From Streptomyces sp. NRRL S-340 (GTDB taxonomy: Bacteria; Actinomycetota; Actinomycetes; Streptomycetales; Streptomycetaceae), in contig NZ_JOIY01000033.1 of NCBI RefSeq assembly GCF_000720185.1, forward strand, positions 124,001 through 188,000: a stretch of 64,000 nt of DNA. Reading direction: 5' to 3'. Position numbers and translations under genes: made by a program. Below are positions 12,038-20,902 of the stretch, piece after piece. How positions within the stretch are numbered: position 1 is the stretch's first letter; each line of letters starts with the position of its first letter. The notes beneath the pieces are model-generated. The model did no database searches. It was not told the DNA's origin and saw only the letters and a program-made list of their open reading frames with translations.

Positions 12038-12952
12038 TCACCAGCCGCGGTTGGCGTAGCGCTCGGCCTCGGGGAGGGTGTCGCAGTTGATGCCGACCAT
12101 GGCCTCGCCCAGGTTGCGGGACGCGTCCGCGATGATCTTCGGGTCGTCGTAGAAGGTGGTGGCCTTCACGATGGCGGCGGCACGCTTGGCCGGGTCGCCG
12201 GACTTGAAGATGCCGGAGCCGACGAAGACGCCCTCGGCGCCGAGCTGGCGCATGAGCGCGGCGTCGGCCGGGGTGGCCACACCGCCGGCGGAGAACAGCA
12301 CGACCGGGAGCTTGCCCAGCTCGGCGACCTCCTTGACCAGCTCGTAGGGGGCGCGCAGCTCCTTGGCGGCGGCGTACAGCTCGTTGTTGTCGCAGCCGCG
12401 CAGCTTGGCGATCTCGCCCTTGATCTGACGCAGGTGGCGCACCGCCTCGACGACGTTGCCCGTGCCGGCCTCGCCCTTGGAGCGGATCATCGCGGCACCC
12501 TCGGCGATGCGGCGCAGGGCTTCGCCCAGGTTGGTGGCACCGCAGACGAAGGGAGTGGTGAAGGCCCACTTGTCGGAGTGGTTGACCTCGTCGGCCGGGG
12601 TCAGGACCTCGGACTCGTCGATGTAGTCCACGCCGAGCGACTGCAGGACCTGCGCCTCGACGAAGTGGCCGATGCGGGACTTGGCCATGACCGGGATGGA
12701 GACGGCCTCGATGATGCCCTCGATCATGTCCGGGTCGGACATGCGGGCCACGCCGCCGTCCTTGCGGATGTCGGCCGGGACCCGCTCCAGGGCCATGACG
12801 GCGACGGCGCCCGCGTCCTCGGCGACCTTCGCCTGCTCCGGCGTGACGACGTCCATGATCACGCCGCCCTTGAGCTGCTCGGCCATGCCGCGCTTGACGC
12901 GGGCGGTGCCGGTCTCGGGAGTCTGGGCGGAATCGGGAATCGTGGTGGACAC
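12038..12952 (-). CDS. pdxS: Pyridoxal 5'-phosphate synthase lyase subunit PdxS
   Basis: The 304-residue TIM-barrel subunit makes PLP from ribose 5-phosphate, glyceraldehyde 3-phosphate and ammonia supplied by PdxT. Highly conserved segments include [32 protein letters not shown] and [24 protein letters not shown] at 12952 is chosen for the usual length; upstream in-frame codons would add a non-conserved tail. A perfect 6+6 bp inverted repeat lies about 55-70 bases upstream (13008-13021). Confidence 0.96.
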   Translation of the reverse strand: MSTTIPDSAQTPETGTARVKRGMAEQLKGGVIMDVVTPEQAKVAEDAGAVAVMALERVPADIRKDGGVARMSDPDMIEGIIEAVSIPVMAKSRIGHFVEAQVLQSLGVDYIDESEVLTPADEVNHSDKWAFTTPFVCGATNLGEALRRIAEGAAMIRSKGEAGTGNVVEAVRHLRQIKGEIAKLRGCDNNELYAAAKELRAPYELVKEVAELGKLPVVLFSAGGVATPADAALMRQLGAEGVFVGSGIFKSGDPAKRAAAIVKATTFYDDPKIIADASRNLGEAMVGINCDTLPEAERYANRGW

Positions 12953-13007
12953 GGGTGACCTCACTCGGGTGGAAAGAGGGGGTTGATGCACCCCAGAGGT
13001 AACGCGA

Positions 13008-13021
13008 GTGGACCAGTCCAC
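13008..13021 (-). promoter_or_regulatory. Inverted repeat in pdxS upstream region, possible operator
   Basis: GTGGAC-CA-GTCCAC is a perfect 6-bp inverted repeat with a 2-base centre, 56 bases upstream of the pdxS GTG. MocR/GntR-type PdxR regulators control pdxST in some actinobacteria and recognise AGTGG-type sequences; no pdxR gene is in this window. The regulatory role is inferred from symmetry and position only. Confidence 0.35.
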
Positions 13022-13120
13022 GGCAAGGGCCAATGGTGAGCGGGTGGATCCTTTTCACCGCTCCCCTTCGGCGGCGGGCCGGGCGGGCGGACCGGGCGGG
13101 CGCGCCGGGCGGCCGGTCCG

Positions 13121-13663
13121 CTAGGCGACGCGTTCCACCAGTGCCTGCGGCGGTTCGTCGTCCATCTCGAAGGCCAGCGGGAACGGGGCGTGCCCGGCGA
13201 GGCGGAACCAGCGCACCTTGCGGTGCTCGCGCAGTCTGCGGGCCGCGCCCACGGCGTCGTTGTGGAAGCGGCGGGCCATCGGGACCCGGCGCACCGCCTC
13301 GGCCAGCTCGCGCGCCGCCGCCTCGCCGCCGGGCACCGCCCGGACCGCCTCCACCTGCTGCGTCTCGGCGAACACCGCCCGCAGCGCCTGGCTCAGCTCG
13401 CTCTCGGCGACCTCTCGGTGCTCCTCCTCGGACTGCCGGGCGGCGTGCGCGGCCTCGTAGAGCACGATCGAGGCGGCCGGGTCGAGCACTCCGGAGGTGG
13501 CCAGTTCCTGGGCGACGGAGGCGCGGCGCAGCAACTGGGCGTCGAGCGCGGCCCGGGCGGCGTCGATCCGGGCGTGCAGCCGGTCCAGCCGCCCCGCCGT
13601 CCAGCTCAGGTACAGCCCGACGACGACGAGCGCGACAAGGATCCAGATGAGCGTTGCGGTCAC
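13121..13663 (-). CDS. Membrane-anchored LemA-like protein
   Basis: A ~180-residue protein with one N-terminal membrane helix (LIWILVALVVVGLYLSW) followed by a helical, cytoplasm-facing or surface domain. The pattern RLDRLHARIDAARAALDAQL ... RRFHNDAVGAARRLREHR ... FPLAFEMDD resembles LemA-type helical bundles (N-x-AV and F-P hydrophobic ends), but I would not call full homology without a profile search. GTG at 13663 or TTG at 13672 are both possible starts; neither has a strong ribosome site. It lies between pimA and pdxS on the same strand as both. Function unknown. Confidence 0.7.
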   Translation of the reverse strand: MTATLIWILVALVVVGLYLSWTAGRLDRLHARIDAARAALDAQLLRRASVAQELATSGVLDPAASIVLYEAAHAARQSEEEHREVAESELSQALRAVFAETQQVEAVRAVPGGEAAARELAEAVRRVPMARRFHNDAVGAARRLREHRKVRWFRLAGHAPFPLAFEMDDEPPQALVERVA

Positions 13664-13788
13664 GGGCGGCAAGGCTACCGGGAGGGCCGGGAGCCGACGC
13701 CCGCAGCCGGCACGCCGCCGCTGCCCCTGCGCTCCCCCGCGCCCGGTGGCCCCCGGCCGGGCCGGCTCCCGCCCCGGCCGGGGCCCGG

Positions 13789-14952
13789 TCAGTCCCGGGC
13801 CAGTCCCAGGCGGGCGCGCAGGCCCGTGGCGCGGTCGTCGGCGGCCACCGCCGCGGCACCGGCGGTGACCGTCTCGTAGACGGAGAGGATGTCCGCACCG
13901 ACCGTGGACCAGTCGAAGCGGCGCACGTGGGCCCTGCCGCGCTCACGGAGTCCGGACCGGCGGGCCGGATCCGCCAGCAGGCGCACGGCCGCCTCGGCCA
14001 GGGCGTCCGCGTCCTCGTTGGCGAACAGCTCGCCGGCCTTGCCCTGGTCGAGGACCTGCGCGAAGGCGTCGAGGTCGGAGGCGAGCACCGGGGCACCGGC
14101 GGACATCGCCTCCACGAGGATGATGCCGAAGCTCTCCCCGCCGGTGTTGGGTGCCACGTAGAGGTCGACGCTGCGCAGGAACCGCGCCTTGTCCTCGTCG
14201 CTGATCACGCCGAGGAACTGCACGCGCGCGTGCAGCTCGCGCGGCAGGCTCGCCACGGCCTCCTCCTCGTCACCCCGGCCGGCCACCAGCAGCCGGGCCC
14301 CCGGGCGGGCGGCGAAAATCTTCGGCAGGGCGCGCATCAGCACGGGCAGGCCCTTGCGGGGCTCGTCGATGCGGCCCATGAAGCCGACCGTCTCCCCCTG
14401 CCACTCGGGCCGGGGTTCGGCGCGTGCGAAGAAGTCGACGTCGACGCCGTTGGGGATGACGACGGCGTCCCCGCCCAGGTGTTCGACGAGGGTGCGCCGC
14501 GCGTACTCGCTCACCGCGATCCGGGCGCTGATCTTCTCCAGGGCGGCCTGGAGGATGGCGTACGCGGCGACCATCGCCCTGGAGCGCGGGTTGGAGGTGT
14601 GGAACGTCGCCACGATCGGTCCCTGCGCCGCCCAGCAGGTCAGCAGGCCCAGGGACGGCGAGGTCGGTTCGTGGATGTGGATCACGTCGAAACGGCCCTC
14701 GTGCAGCCAGCGCCGTACCCGGGCCGCCGAGAGGAAGCCGAAGTTCAGCCGGGCCACCGACCCGTTGTACGGCACCGGGACCGCGCGGCCTGCCGAGACG
14801 ACGTAGGGCGGCAGCGGGGTGTCGTCGTCGGCGGGGGCGAGGACGGACACCTCGTGGCCCAGGCGGACGAAGTACTCGGCGAGGTCGCGGATGTGGAACT
14901 GCACGCCCCCGGGGACGTCCCAGGAGTACGGGCAGACGATGCCGATCCTCAC
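13789..14952 (-). CDS. pimA: Phosphatidylinositol alpha-mannosyltransferase PimA
   Basis: This 387-residue GT4 (GT-B fold) enzyme transfers mannose from GDP-mannose to the inositol of phosphatidylinositol, the first committed step of phosphatidylinositol mannosides, at the inner face of the membrane. The N-terminal MRIGIVCPYSWDVPGGVQ is characteristic, and the C-terminal EAMSAGAPVLASDLDA holds the donor-site acidic motif. GTG start overlaps the upstream acyltransferase stop (GTGA). Operon order pgsA-acyltransferase-pimA supports the assignment. Confidence 0.93.
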   Translation of the reverse strand: MRIGIVCPYSWDVPGGVQFHIRDLAEYFVRLGHEVSVLAPADDDTPLPPYVVSAGRAVPVPYNGSVARLNFGFLSAARVRRWLHEGRFDVIHIHEPTSPSLGLLTCWAAQGPIVATFHTSNPRSRAMVAAYAILQAALEKISARIAVSEYARRTLVEHLGGDAVVIPNGVDVDFFARAEPRPEWQGETVGFMGRIDEPRKGLPVLMRALPKIFAARPGARLLVAGRGDEEEAVASLPRELHARVQFLGVISDEDKARFLRSVDLYVAPNTGGESFGIILVEAMSAGAPVLASDLDAFAQVLDQGKAGELFANEDADALAEAAVRLLADPARRSGLRERGRAHVRRFDWSTVGADILSVYETVTAGAAAVAADDRATGLRARLGLARD

Positions 14953-15872
14953 GCCGCCTCCCCGCGCGTCTGGGCACGGCGGGGCTCCAGGTCAGCGAGC
15001 CACAGGCGCTGCAGCATGTGCCAGTCCTCCGGATGCTCGGCGATCCCCGAGGCGAAGGCATCGGCCAGCGCCTGTGTCATGACGGACGTCTTCTCGGGCC
15101 GGGTGCCTGTCCCGGGTACCTCGATCGGGGGATGGACGCGGCCCTTCATGACGGGTGAGTCGTCGTACCAGAGGGTGACGGGCAGCAGCAGGGCCCCGGT
15201 CTGCTGGGCGAGCAGGGCGGGTCCCGCGGGCATGCGGGCCGTCTCGCCGAAGAACTCGACCTCGACGCCGGAGGAGGACAGGTCGCGGTCGGCGACGAGG
15301 CAGACCAGGCCGCCCTCGCGCAGCCGCCGGGCGAGCGTGCCGAAGGCGGAGCCGCCGCTGTGCGGCAGGACCTCCATGCCGAGGCCCTCGCGGTAGGCGA
15401 CGAAGCGGTCGTAGAGCGTCTCGGGCTTGAGGCGCTCGGCGACGGTGGTGAAGGGCGTGTTCAGCTCGGTGGTGACCCAGGCGCCCGCCAGGTCCCAGTT
15501 GGCCAGGTGCGGCAGCGCGAGGACGACACCCCGTCCGGAGGCGAGGCCGTCGGTCAGGTGGTGCACGTCCTTGGGGGCGAAGCCGCCGCGCACCCGCTGC
15601 GGGCTCCAGGCGGGCAGCCGGAAGGACTCCATCCAGTAGCGCAGGTAGGAGCGCATGCCCGCACGGGACAGCTCCGCGAGCCGCTCGGGGGACGCGTCGG
15701 GCACCACGCGCGCGTAGTTGGCCTCCAGCCGCAGGACGCCCTTGCCGCGCCGCCTCCAGGCGAGGTCGGCGATGCCGCGGCCGAGCCGGACGGCGGCGGG
15801 TTCGGGGAGCTTCTTGACGGTGCTCCAGCCCAGGCCGTACAGGGAATCGGTGAGCCGCTCGCGGGCGCTCAT
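14949..15872 (-). CDS. Phosphatidylinositol mannoside acyltransferase (LpxL/HtrB-like)
   Basis: The 307-residue protein belongs to the lipid A lauroyl-acyltransferase-like family. In mycobacteria the protein at this position (Rv2611c/PatA) acylates the mannose of PIM. The H-x4-D-type catalytic segment (LPHLANWDLAG) and a downstream VADRDLSSSGVEVEFFGE block are visible. Start overlaps the pgsA stop (ATGA) and its stop overlaps pimA (GTGA), giving a tightly coupled three-gene operon. Annotations reading lipid A biosynthesis would be misleading in a Gram-positive. Confidence 0.9.
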   Translation of the reverse strand: MSARERLTDSLYGLGWSTVKKLPEPAAVRLGRGIADLAWRRRGKGVLRLEANYARVVPDASPERLAELSRAGMRSYLRYWMESFRLPAWSPQRVRGGFAPKDVHHLTDGLASGRGVVLALPHLANWDLAGAWVTTELNTPFTTVAERLKPETLYDRFVAYREGLGMEVLPHSGGSAFGTLARRLREGGLVCLVADRDLSSSGVEVEFFGETARMPAGPALLAQQTGALLLPVTLWYDDSPVMKGRVHPPIEVPGTGTRPEKTSVMTQALADAFASGIAEHPEDWHMLQRLWLADLEPRRAQTRGEAA

Positions 15873-16543
15873 GCCGACGCCCCGCTCCCCTGGTTCTCCT
15901 GCCGGGCGGCCTCGGCGTCCGCCTCCGCCGACTCGCGGCGCACGGTGACGACGCGCTGCACCAGGGTGACCAGGCTGCCTGCCGCGACGATCCACAGCGC
16001 GACCGGCAGCAGGTACTGGATGCCGGGCACGCCGAACTTGTGCAGGCCCGCGAAACCGGCCGCGACCAGGGAGATCACCAGCCGCTCGGCGCGCTCGACC
16101 AGGCCGTTGACGGCGACCGGCAGCCCGATCGACTCGCCGCGCGCCTTGGTGTACGACACCACCTGGCCGCTGGCCAGGCAGAAGATCGACACCGCGCACA
16201 GCGTGTTGTCGTCGCCCTGCCCGGCGTACCAGAGGGCGAAGCCGCCGAAGATGGCGCCGTCGGCCACCCGGTCCAGGGTGGAGTCCAGGAAGGCGCCCCA
16301 GCGGCTGGAGCGGCCGAGCTGGCGGGCCATGTTGCCGTCGACGAGGTCGGAGAAGACGAAGAGCGTGATCACGACCGTGCCCCAGAAGAACTCGCCCCGG
16401 GGGTAGAAGACCAGCGCGCCCGCGATCACCCCGGCGGTGCCCAGGAGCGTGACCGTGTCGGGGCTCACGCCCCGGCGGATGAGAAACGCGGCGAACGGTG
16501 TGAGGACACGCGTGAAGAATGCACGCGCGTACTTGTTCAGCAT
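15869..16543 (-). CDS. pgsA: Phosphatidylinositol phosphate synthase (CDP-alcohol phosphatidyltransferase)
   Basis: The 224-residue integral membrane enzyme joins CDP-diacylglycerol and inositol phosphate. The full CDP-alcohol signature is present in the segment beginning DLVDGNMAR, with correctly spaced Gly, Asp and final Asp residues (ending FLDSTLD). Six or so membrane helices are visible. ATG at 16543 (MLNKYARAFFTR) is preferred by similarity to family starts; an ATG about 48 bases upstream is possible. First gene of the PIM operon. Confidence 0.93.
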   Translation of the reverse strand: MLNKYARAFFTRVLTPFAAFLIRRGVSPDTVTLLGTAGVIAGALVFYPRGEFFWGTVVITLFVFSDLVDGNMARQLGRSSRWGAFLDSTLDRVADGAIFGGFALWYAGQGDDNTLCAVSIFCLASGQVVSYTKARGESIGLPVAVNGLVERAERLVISLVAAGFAGLHKFGVPGIQYLLPVALWIVAAGSLVTLVQRVVTVRRESAEADAEAARQENQGSGASA

Positions 16544-16817
16544 GGCCTTCCCGAGGGTCGCTGTCGCCGGGCGGCCCCTGCTGGCCACCGGCTGGCCCAT
16601 CGTAGCCACGCGCGCGCGTGGGCGGCGTCCGGGCACCCGAGGGCCCCCGCCGGGCGGCTGCCGGGCACTCGCGGGAGGCGGGATCGGGTCCTTCGTATGG
16701 ACGCGGCATGACGGGAGTGCAAAGCTCGAATGACCGCGGGCGTCGCAGGAGCCGCCGGTGACGCGGTGCCGCGTGTCCGCGCCCACAGTGACCTCACCGT
16801 GCACGGGAGGCAGGACC

Positions 16818-19016
16818 ATGGGCGACAAGGCGCACACACATCCCGGAGCCGCCGGCAGGGCGATGGCGGCCGACCGGCCCGCGTCCCTACGGAACGTGGT
16901 GCTGGTCGGCCACTCCGGAGCGGGCAAGACGACCCTGGTGGAAGCTCTCGCGCTGACCGCGGGAGCGGTGAACCGGGCCGGCCGCGTCGAGGACGGCGGC
17001 TGTGTCTCGGACTACGACGACATCGAGCACCGGCAGCAGCGTTCGGTGCAGCTCTCCCTGGTGCCCGTCGAATGGGACGGCATCAAGATCAACCTGCTGG
17101 ACACACCCGGCTACGCGGACTTCGTCGGGGAGCTGCGGGCCGGCCTGCGGGCCGCGGACGCGGCGCTCTTCGTCGTCTCGGCCTCCGACGGCGTGGACGG
17201 CTCGACCCGCATGGTGTGGGAGGAGTGCGCGGCCGTGGGCATGCCGCGGGCCATCGTGATCACCCACCTGGATGCCGCCCGCGCGGACTTCGAGGAGATG
17301 ACCCGGGTGTGCGCCGAGGCGTTCGGCGCGGACGACCCCGACGCGGTGCTGCCCCTGTACCTGCCGCTGCACGGCCCCGAGGGCCCCGACGGACACGCGC
17401 CGGTCACCGGCCTGGTCGGGCTGCTGACGCAGAAGCTGTTCGACTACTCGACCGGGGAGCGCAAGGAGTCCGAGCCGGGCGAGGACGAGCTGCCGCGGAT
17501 GGACGAGGCGCGCGGCCGGCTCATCGAGGGGATCATCTCCGAGAGCGAGGACGAGACCCTCATGGACCGCTACCTCGGCGGGGAACGGGTCGACGTGGAG
17601 ACCCTGATCAAGGATCTCGAACGGGCCGTCGCGCGCGGGGTCTTCTTCCCCGTCCTGGCCGCCGCGCCCGCCGCCGAGGGCGCCCGGCAGGGCATCGGCA
17701 CGGTGGAACTGCTGGAGCTGATCGTCCGCGGCTTCCCGACTCCCCTGGAGCGCGAGGCGCCCGCGGTGACCACGGTCGACGGCCGCCCGCGCGAGCCGCT
17801 TCCGTGCGCCCCGGACGGCCCGCTGGTCGCGGAGGTCGTGAAGACCTCCTCCGACCCGTACGTCGGCCGGGTCTCCCTGGTGCGCGTCTTCTCCGGCACC
17901 CTGCGCCCCGACGAGACGGTGCACGTCTCCGGGCACGGGCTGACCGACCGCGGCCACGAGGACCACGACGTGGACGAGCGGATCGGCGCCCTGGCGACGC
18001 CGTTCGGCAAGCAGCAGCGACCGGTGACGCACGCGGTCGCCGGCGATCTGGTCTCCGTGGCCAAGCTGACCCGGGCCGAGACCGGCGACACGCTCTCCGC
18101 CAAGGACGACCCGCTGCTGATGGCCCCCTGGGAGATGCCCGACCCGCTGCTGCCGCTCGCCATCCAGGCGCACAGCAAGGCGGACGAGGACAAGCTCTCC
18201 CAGGGCCTGGCCCGGCTGGTCGCCGAGGACCCGACGATGCGCCTGGAACAGAACCAGGACACCCACCAGGTGGTGCTGTGGTGCCTGGGCGAGGCCCACG
18301 CGGACGTCGCCCTGGAGCGGCTGCGCAGCCGCTACGGCGTCCAGGTCGACGTCGTCCCGCACCGCGTCTCCCTGCGGGAGACCTTCGCGACCCGGGCCGC
18401 CGGCCGGGGCCGGCACGTCAAGCAGTCCGGCGGGCACGGACAGTACGCGATCTGCGAGATCGAGGTGGAGCCGCTGCCGGGCGGCTCGGGCATCGAGTTC
18501 GTGGACAAGGTCGTCGGCGGGGCCGTCCCGCGCCAGTTCATCCCGTCCGTGGAGAAGGGCGTACGGGCGCAGGCGGCCAAGGGGGTGGCGGCCGGCCACC
18601 CGCTGATCGACGTCCGGGTCACGCTGCTGGACGGCAAGGCGCACTCGGTGGACTCCTCCGACGCCGCGTTCCAGACGGCGGGCGCGCTGGCGCTGCGGGA
18701 GGCGGCGGCCGACGCGAAGATCCATCTGCTCGAACCGGTCGCCGAGGTGAGCGTCCTGGTCGGCGACGACTACGTGGGCGCCGTGATGAGCGACCTGTCG
18801 GGGCGGCGCGGCCGGGTGCTGGGCACCGAGCAGGTCACCGGCGGGCGCACGCTGGTGCGGGCCGAGGTGCCCGAGATCGAGATCGGCCGGTACGCGATCG
18901 ACCTGCGGTCCCTGTCGCACGGCACCGCCCGCTTCGACCGCCGCTACGCGCGGCACGAACCGATGCCGCCGCAGGTCGCCGACCGGCTGCGCCAACAGGA
19001 GCGCGAGGCCTCTTAG
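16818..19016 (+). CDS. Elongation factor G-like protein EF-G2
   Basis: A 732-residue EF-G paralogue with GTPase, domain II, and EF-G domains III-V. G1 is GHSGAGKT (residues 31-38) and G3 is DTPGYADF, but the G4 position reads THLD instead of NKxD and G1 lacks the AHIDAGKT of canonical EF-G. Such EF-G2 proteins are found in actinobacteria; the mycobacterial one has been reported not to support ribosome-dependent GTP hydrolysis like EF-G, and its role is unclear. GGGAGG lies 8 bases upstream of the ATG. It is divergent from pgsA. Confidence 0.92.
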   Translation: MGDKAHTHPGAAGRAMAADRPASLRNVVLVGHSGAGKTTLVEALALTAGAVNRAGRVEDGGCVSDYDDIEHRQQRSVQLSLVPVEWDGIKINLLDTPGYADFVGELRAGLRAADAALFVVSASDGVDGSTRMVWEECAAVGMPRAIVITHLDAARADFEEMTRVCAEAFGADDPDAVLPLYLPLHGPEGPDGHAPVTGLVGLLTQKLFDYSTGERKESEPGEDELPRMDEARGRLIEGIISESEDETLMDRYLGGERVDVETLIKDLERAVARGVFFPVLAAAPAAEGARQGIGTVELLELIVRGFPTPLEREAPAVTTVDGRPREPLPCAPDGPLVAEVVKTSSDPYVGRVSLVRVFSGTLRPDETVHVSGHGLTDRGHEDHDVDERIGALATPFGKQQRPVTHAVAGDLVSVAKLTRAETGDTLSAKDDPLLMAPWEMPDPLLPLAIQAHSKADEDKLSQGLARLVAEDPTMRLEQNQDTHQVVLWCLGEAHADVALERLRSRYGVQVDVVPHRVSLRETFATRAAGRGRHVKQSGGHGQYAICEIEVEPLPGGSGIEFVDKVVGGAVPRQFIPSVEKGVRAQAAKGVAAGHPLIDVRVTLLDGKAHSVDSSDAAFQTAGALALREAAADAKIHLLEPVAEVSVLVGDDYVGAVMSDLSGRRGRVLGTEQVTGGRTLVRAEVPEIEIGRYAIDLRSLSHGTARFDRRYARHEPMPPQVADRLRQQEREAS

Positions 19017-19079
19017 TCGATGCGCCGGGCGCACAACGGAGCGGCGCCGTGAGGGCGTACGGGACGTTTCGCTGCGAAC

Positions 19080-19105
19080 AGGTGGGCGGCTTCGGCCGTC
19101 CACCT
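19080..19105 (+). terminator. Terminator after EF-G2 gene
   Basis: An 11-bp stem (19080-19090 with 19095-19105, one G-U pair) is closed by a TTCG tetraloop, about 65 bases past the EF-G2 stop. Confidence 0.75.
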
Positions 19106-19211
19106 CCGCGTGCCGGCGGGTGCCGATACGCTGATGACCTGATCAACAGGTGTGCGGGGCCGGGAAGTCGGGAAGGCCGCAGGTGCAGAGGCGGCGGCAG
19201 TGGGGGCGGCG

Positions 19212-20867
19212 GTGACGGACGGATTCGATTTCAGTCCAGGGGCTCAGATTCCCCTGTCGGGTGCGGCGGGGCAGACGGCGGCGACGTTCGCGCTGGCCGC
19301 CGCCGCCTACCGTGACGACGAAGTGGACAAGATCAAGGAAGCCGACAACGAGTGGCACCAGTCCACGGTCAAGCCGCCCCGCCCGTGGGCGAGGATCCTC
19401 CGCCCGCGTCTGGGCGAGGCGTTCTCCCGTGCGGTGATCGACCGCATGCTGGGCGCCGGGCGCAAGCCGCTGATCCAGTCCTTCGGTCTGGAACCCCAGG
19501 TCGTCGTGGAGCACTGCCTGGCGGCCCACCGCATCCGCCGCGAGCGCGACAACTGGCTCTCGGCGGTGACGGTGCTGTGCGGGCTGCTGTTCCTGCCCGG
19601 CTTCCTGGTGTGGCTGCTGGTGTTCGTGCTGCGCACCACGATGAGCAGGCGGGAGGACAAGCGCGCCGGGATGCTCGCCACCACCCTGCTGGTCGCCGTG
19701 GGCGCGCTCGCCGTGCTCTTCCTGGTCAAGATGCCGTTCCACGGCTTCTGGGCGTGGTACGCGCGCGCGGCCGTGGTCATGCCGGTCGTCGGCTGGTTCT
19801 GGGCCAAGCGGATCTGTGAGCGCACCGCGCGGGACCTGCGGGAGCGCTGGGAGGGCCTGCTCTCCGGCGGCGGGGTCGGCGCGAAGATCCCCGAGGCGGT
19901 CCCCGGCAACCCGGGGGACGCCGCCGAGCAGGTCCGCAAGGAACTCGCCCGGCTCAGCGCCGAGCAGCGCTCCAACTCCGTCTTCTACGCCGGTCCCAAG
20001 GGCATCCTCGGCATGGGCACCCGCTGGGGCAGCTGGCAGCTGGCCGAGGATCTGGTGTCGGCCGACCCCGGCAAGGAGTTCCACCCGTTCCGCAGCTGGG
20101 ACGTGATCACCGCCATCCAGGGCGGCCTGGGCATGCTGGAGCGCACGTCCATCAACACCGGCGGCTTCCCCAAGCCGACGATCACGCACTGGATCGTCAC
20201 GCCGATCGGGGAGAACGCCAAGGAGGTCGCCCGGCCCGGCGGCGCGGACGTCGACGCGTACACCGTGCGCAGCCACGCCGTGCAGGACATCTGCAACAAG
20301 CAGCAGTTCGGCAGCGGCGACCGCCACTACCTCGGTGTGCAGTGGACCCTGTGGGACGGCCACCTGGTGATCACCATGATGATCACCGTCACGGTGCTGC
20401 ACAACACCCTGCGCATCGAGGTCACCGGCCACGCCCTCGGCCCGGTCAACCCGCTCTTCAACGGCAAGCCCGCCGCCAAGGAGAAGGAGGTGCAGAAGGC
20501 GCTCCGGTTCTGGGAGACCCGCAAGGTGAAGCTGCCCCTGGTGGACACCGACGAGGTGGTACGGCTCGCCGCCCGCGCCCCCCTGACCTGGTACCCGCCG
20601 CTGCTGAACTGGCTCGGCGGCAGCCTGGTCCTCCCCGAGCCGTTCGGCCTGCGGCACGCCTGGGCCGACCAGCCCTGGCGCCACCGCTTCATGGCCGACG
20701 ACGCCCTGCGCGCCGCCACTCCCGTGCTCCGGGTGGTCCACGCGGCGGCGCTGAAGGTCCTGCGGGACAACGGCGTGGACGTGGAGAAGTTCGGCAACCG
20801 CTCCTCGGTGCTCAGCGGCGCCGTCCAGGACGTGTCGCCCAAGAAGGCCGACCTGTACGACGCGTAG
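19212..20867 (+). CDS. Large membrane protein of unknown function
   Basis: A 551-residue protein that I do not recognise. Residues ~115-145 and ~155-200 hold several membrane helices (NWLSAVTVLCGLLFLPGFLVWLLVFVL is the first pair); the rest, about 350 residues, is soluble with a conserved-looking core around RSWDVITAIQGGLGMLER and QWTLWDGHLVITMMITVTV. GTG at 19212 is chosen because an acidic soluble N-terminus follows, but there is only a G-rich stretch for ribosome binding; the frame stays open to 19152. It is convergent with the HIT gene, 35 bases away. Conserved in streptomycetes as far as I recall; function unknown. Confidence 0.8.
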   Translation: MTDGFDFSPGAQIPLSGAAGQTAATFALAAAAYRDDEVDKIKEADNEWHQSTVKPPRPWARILRPRLGEAFSRAVIDRMLGAGRKPLIQSFGLEPQVVVEHCLAAHRIRRERDNWLSAVTVLCGLLFLPGFLVWLLVFVLRTTMSRREDKRAGMLATTLLVAVGALAVLFLVKMPFHGFWAWYARAAVVMPVVGWFWAKRICERTARDLRERWEGLLSGGGVGAKIPEAVPGNPGDAAEQVRKELARLSAEQRSNSVFYAGPKGILGMGTRWGSWQLAEDLVSADPGKEFHPFRSWDVITAIQGGLGMLERTSINTGGFPKPTITHWIVTPIGENAKEVARPGGADVDAYTVRSHAVQDICNKQQFGSGDRHYLGVQWTLWDGHLVITMMITVTVLHNTLRIEVTGHALGPVNPLFNGKPAAKEKEVQKALRFWETRKVKLPLVDTDEVVRLAARAPLTWYPPLLNWLGGSLVLPEPFGLRHAWADQPWRHRFMADDALRAATPVLRVVHAAALKVLRDNGVDVEKFGNRSSVLSGAVQDVSPKKADLYDA

Positions 20868-20902
20868 GCGGGCCGGGGAGGCCGCGGAGCCGGGGCCGGC
20901 GG

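Noticed and set aside
14949..16709. Lipid A biosynthesis as the role of the acyltransferase
   Set aside because: The gene lies in a PIM operon of a Gram-positive; the family name is inherited from LpxL.
16730..19315. Long overlapping frames in other phases of the EF-G2 gene
   Set aside because: The EF-G2 frame has all conserved motifs; the others are compositional.
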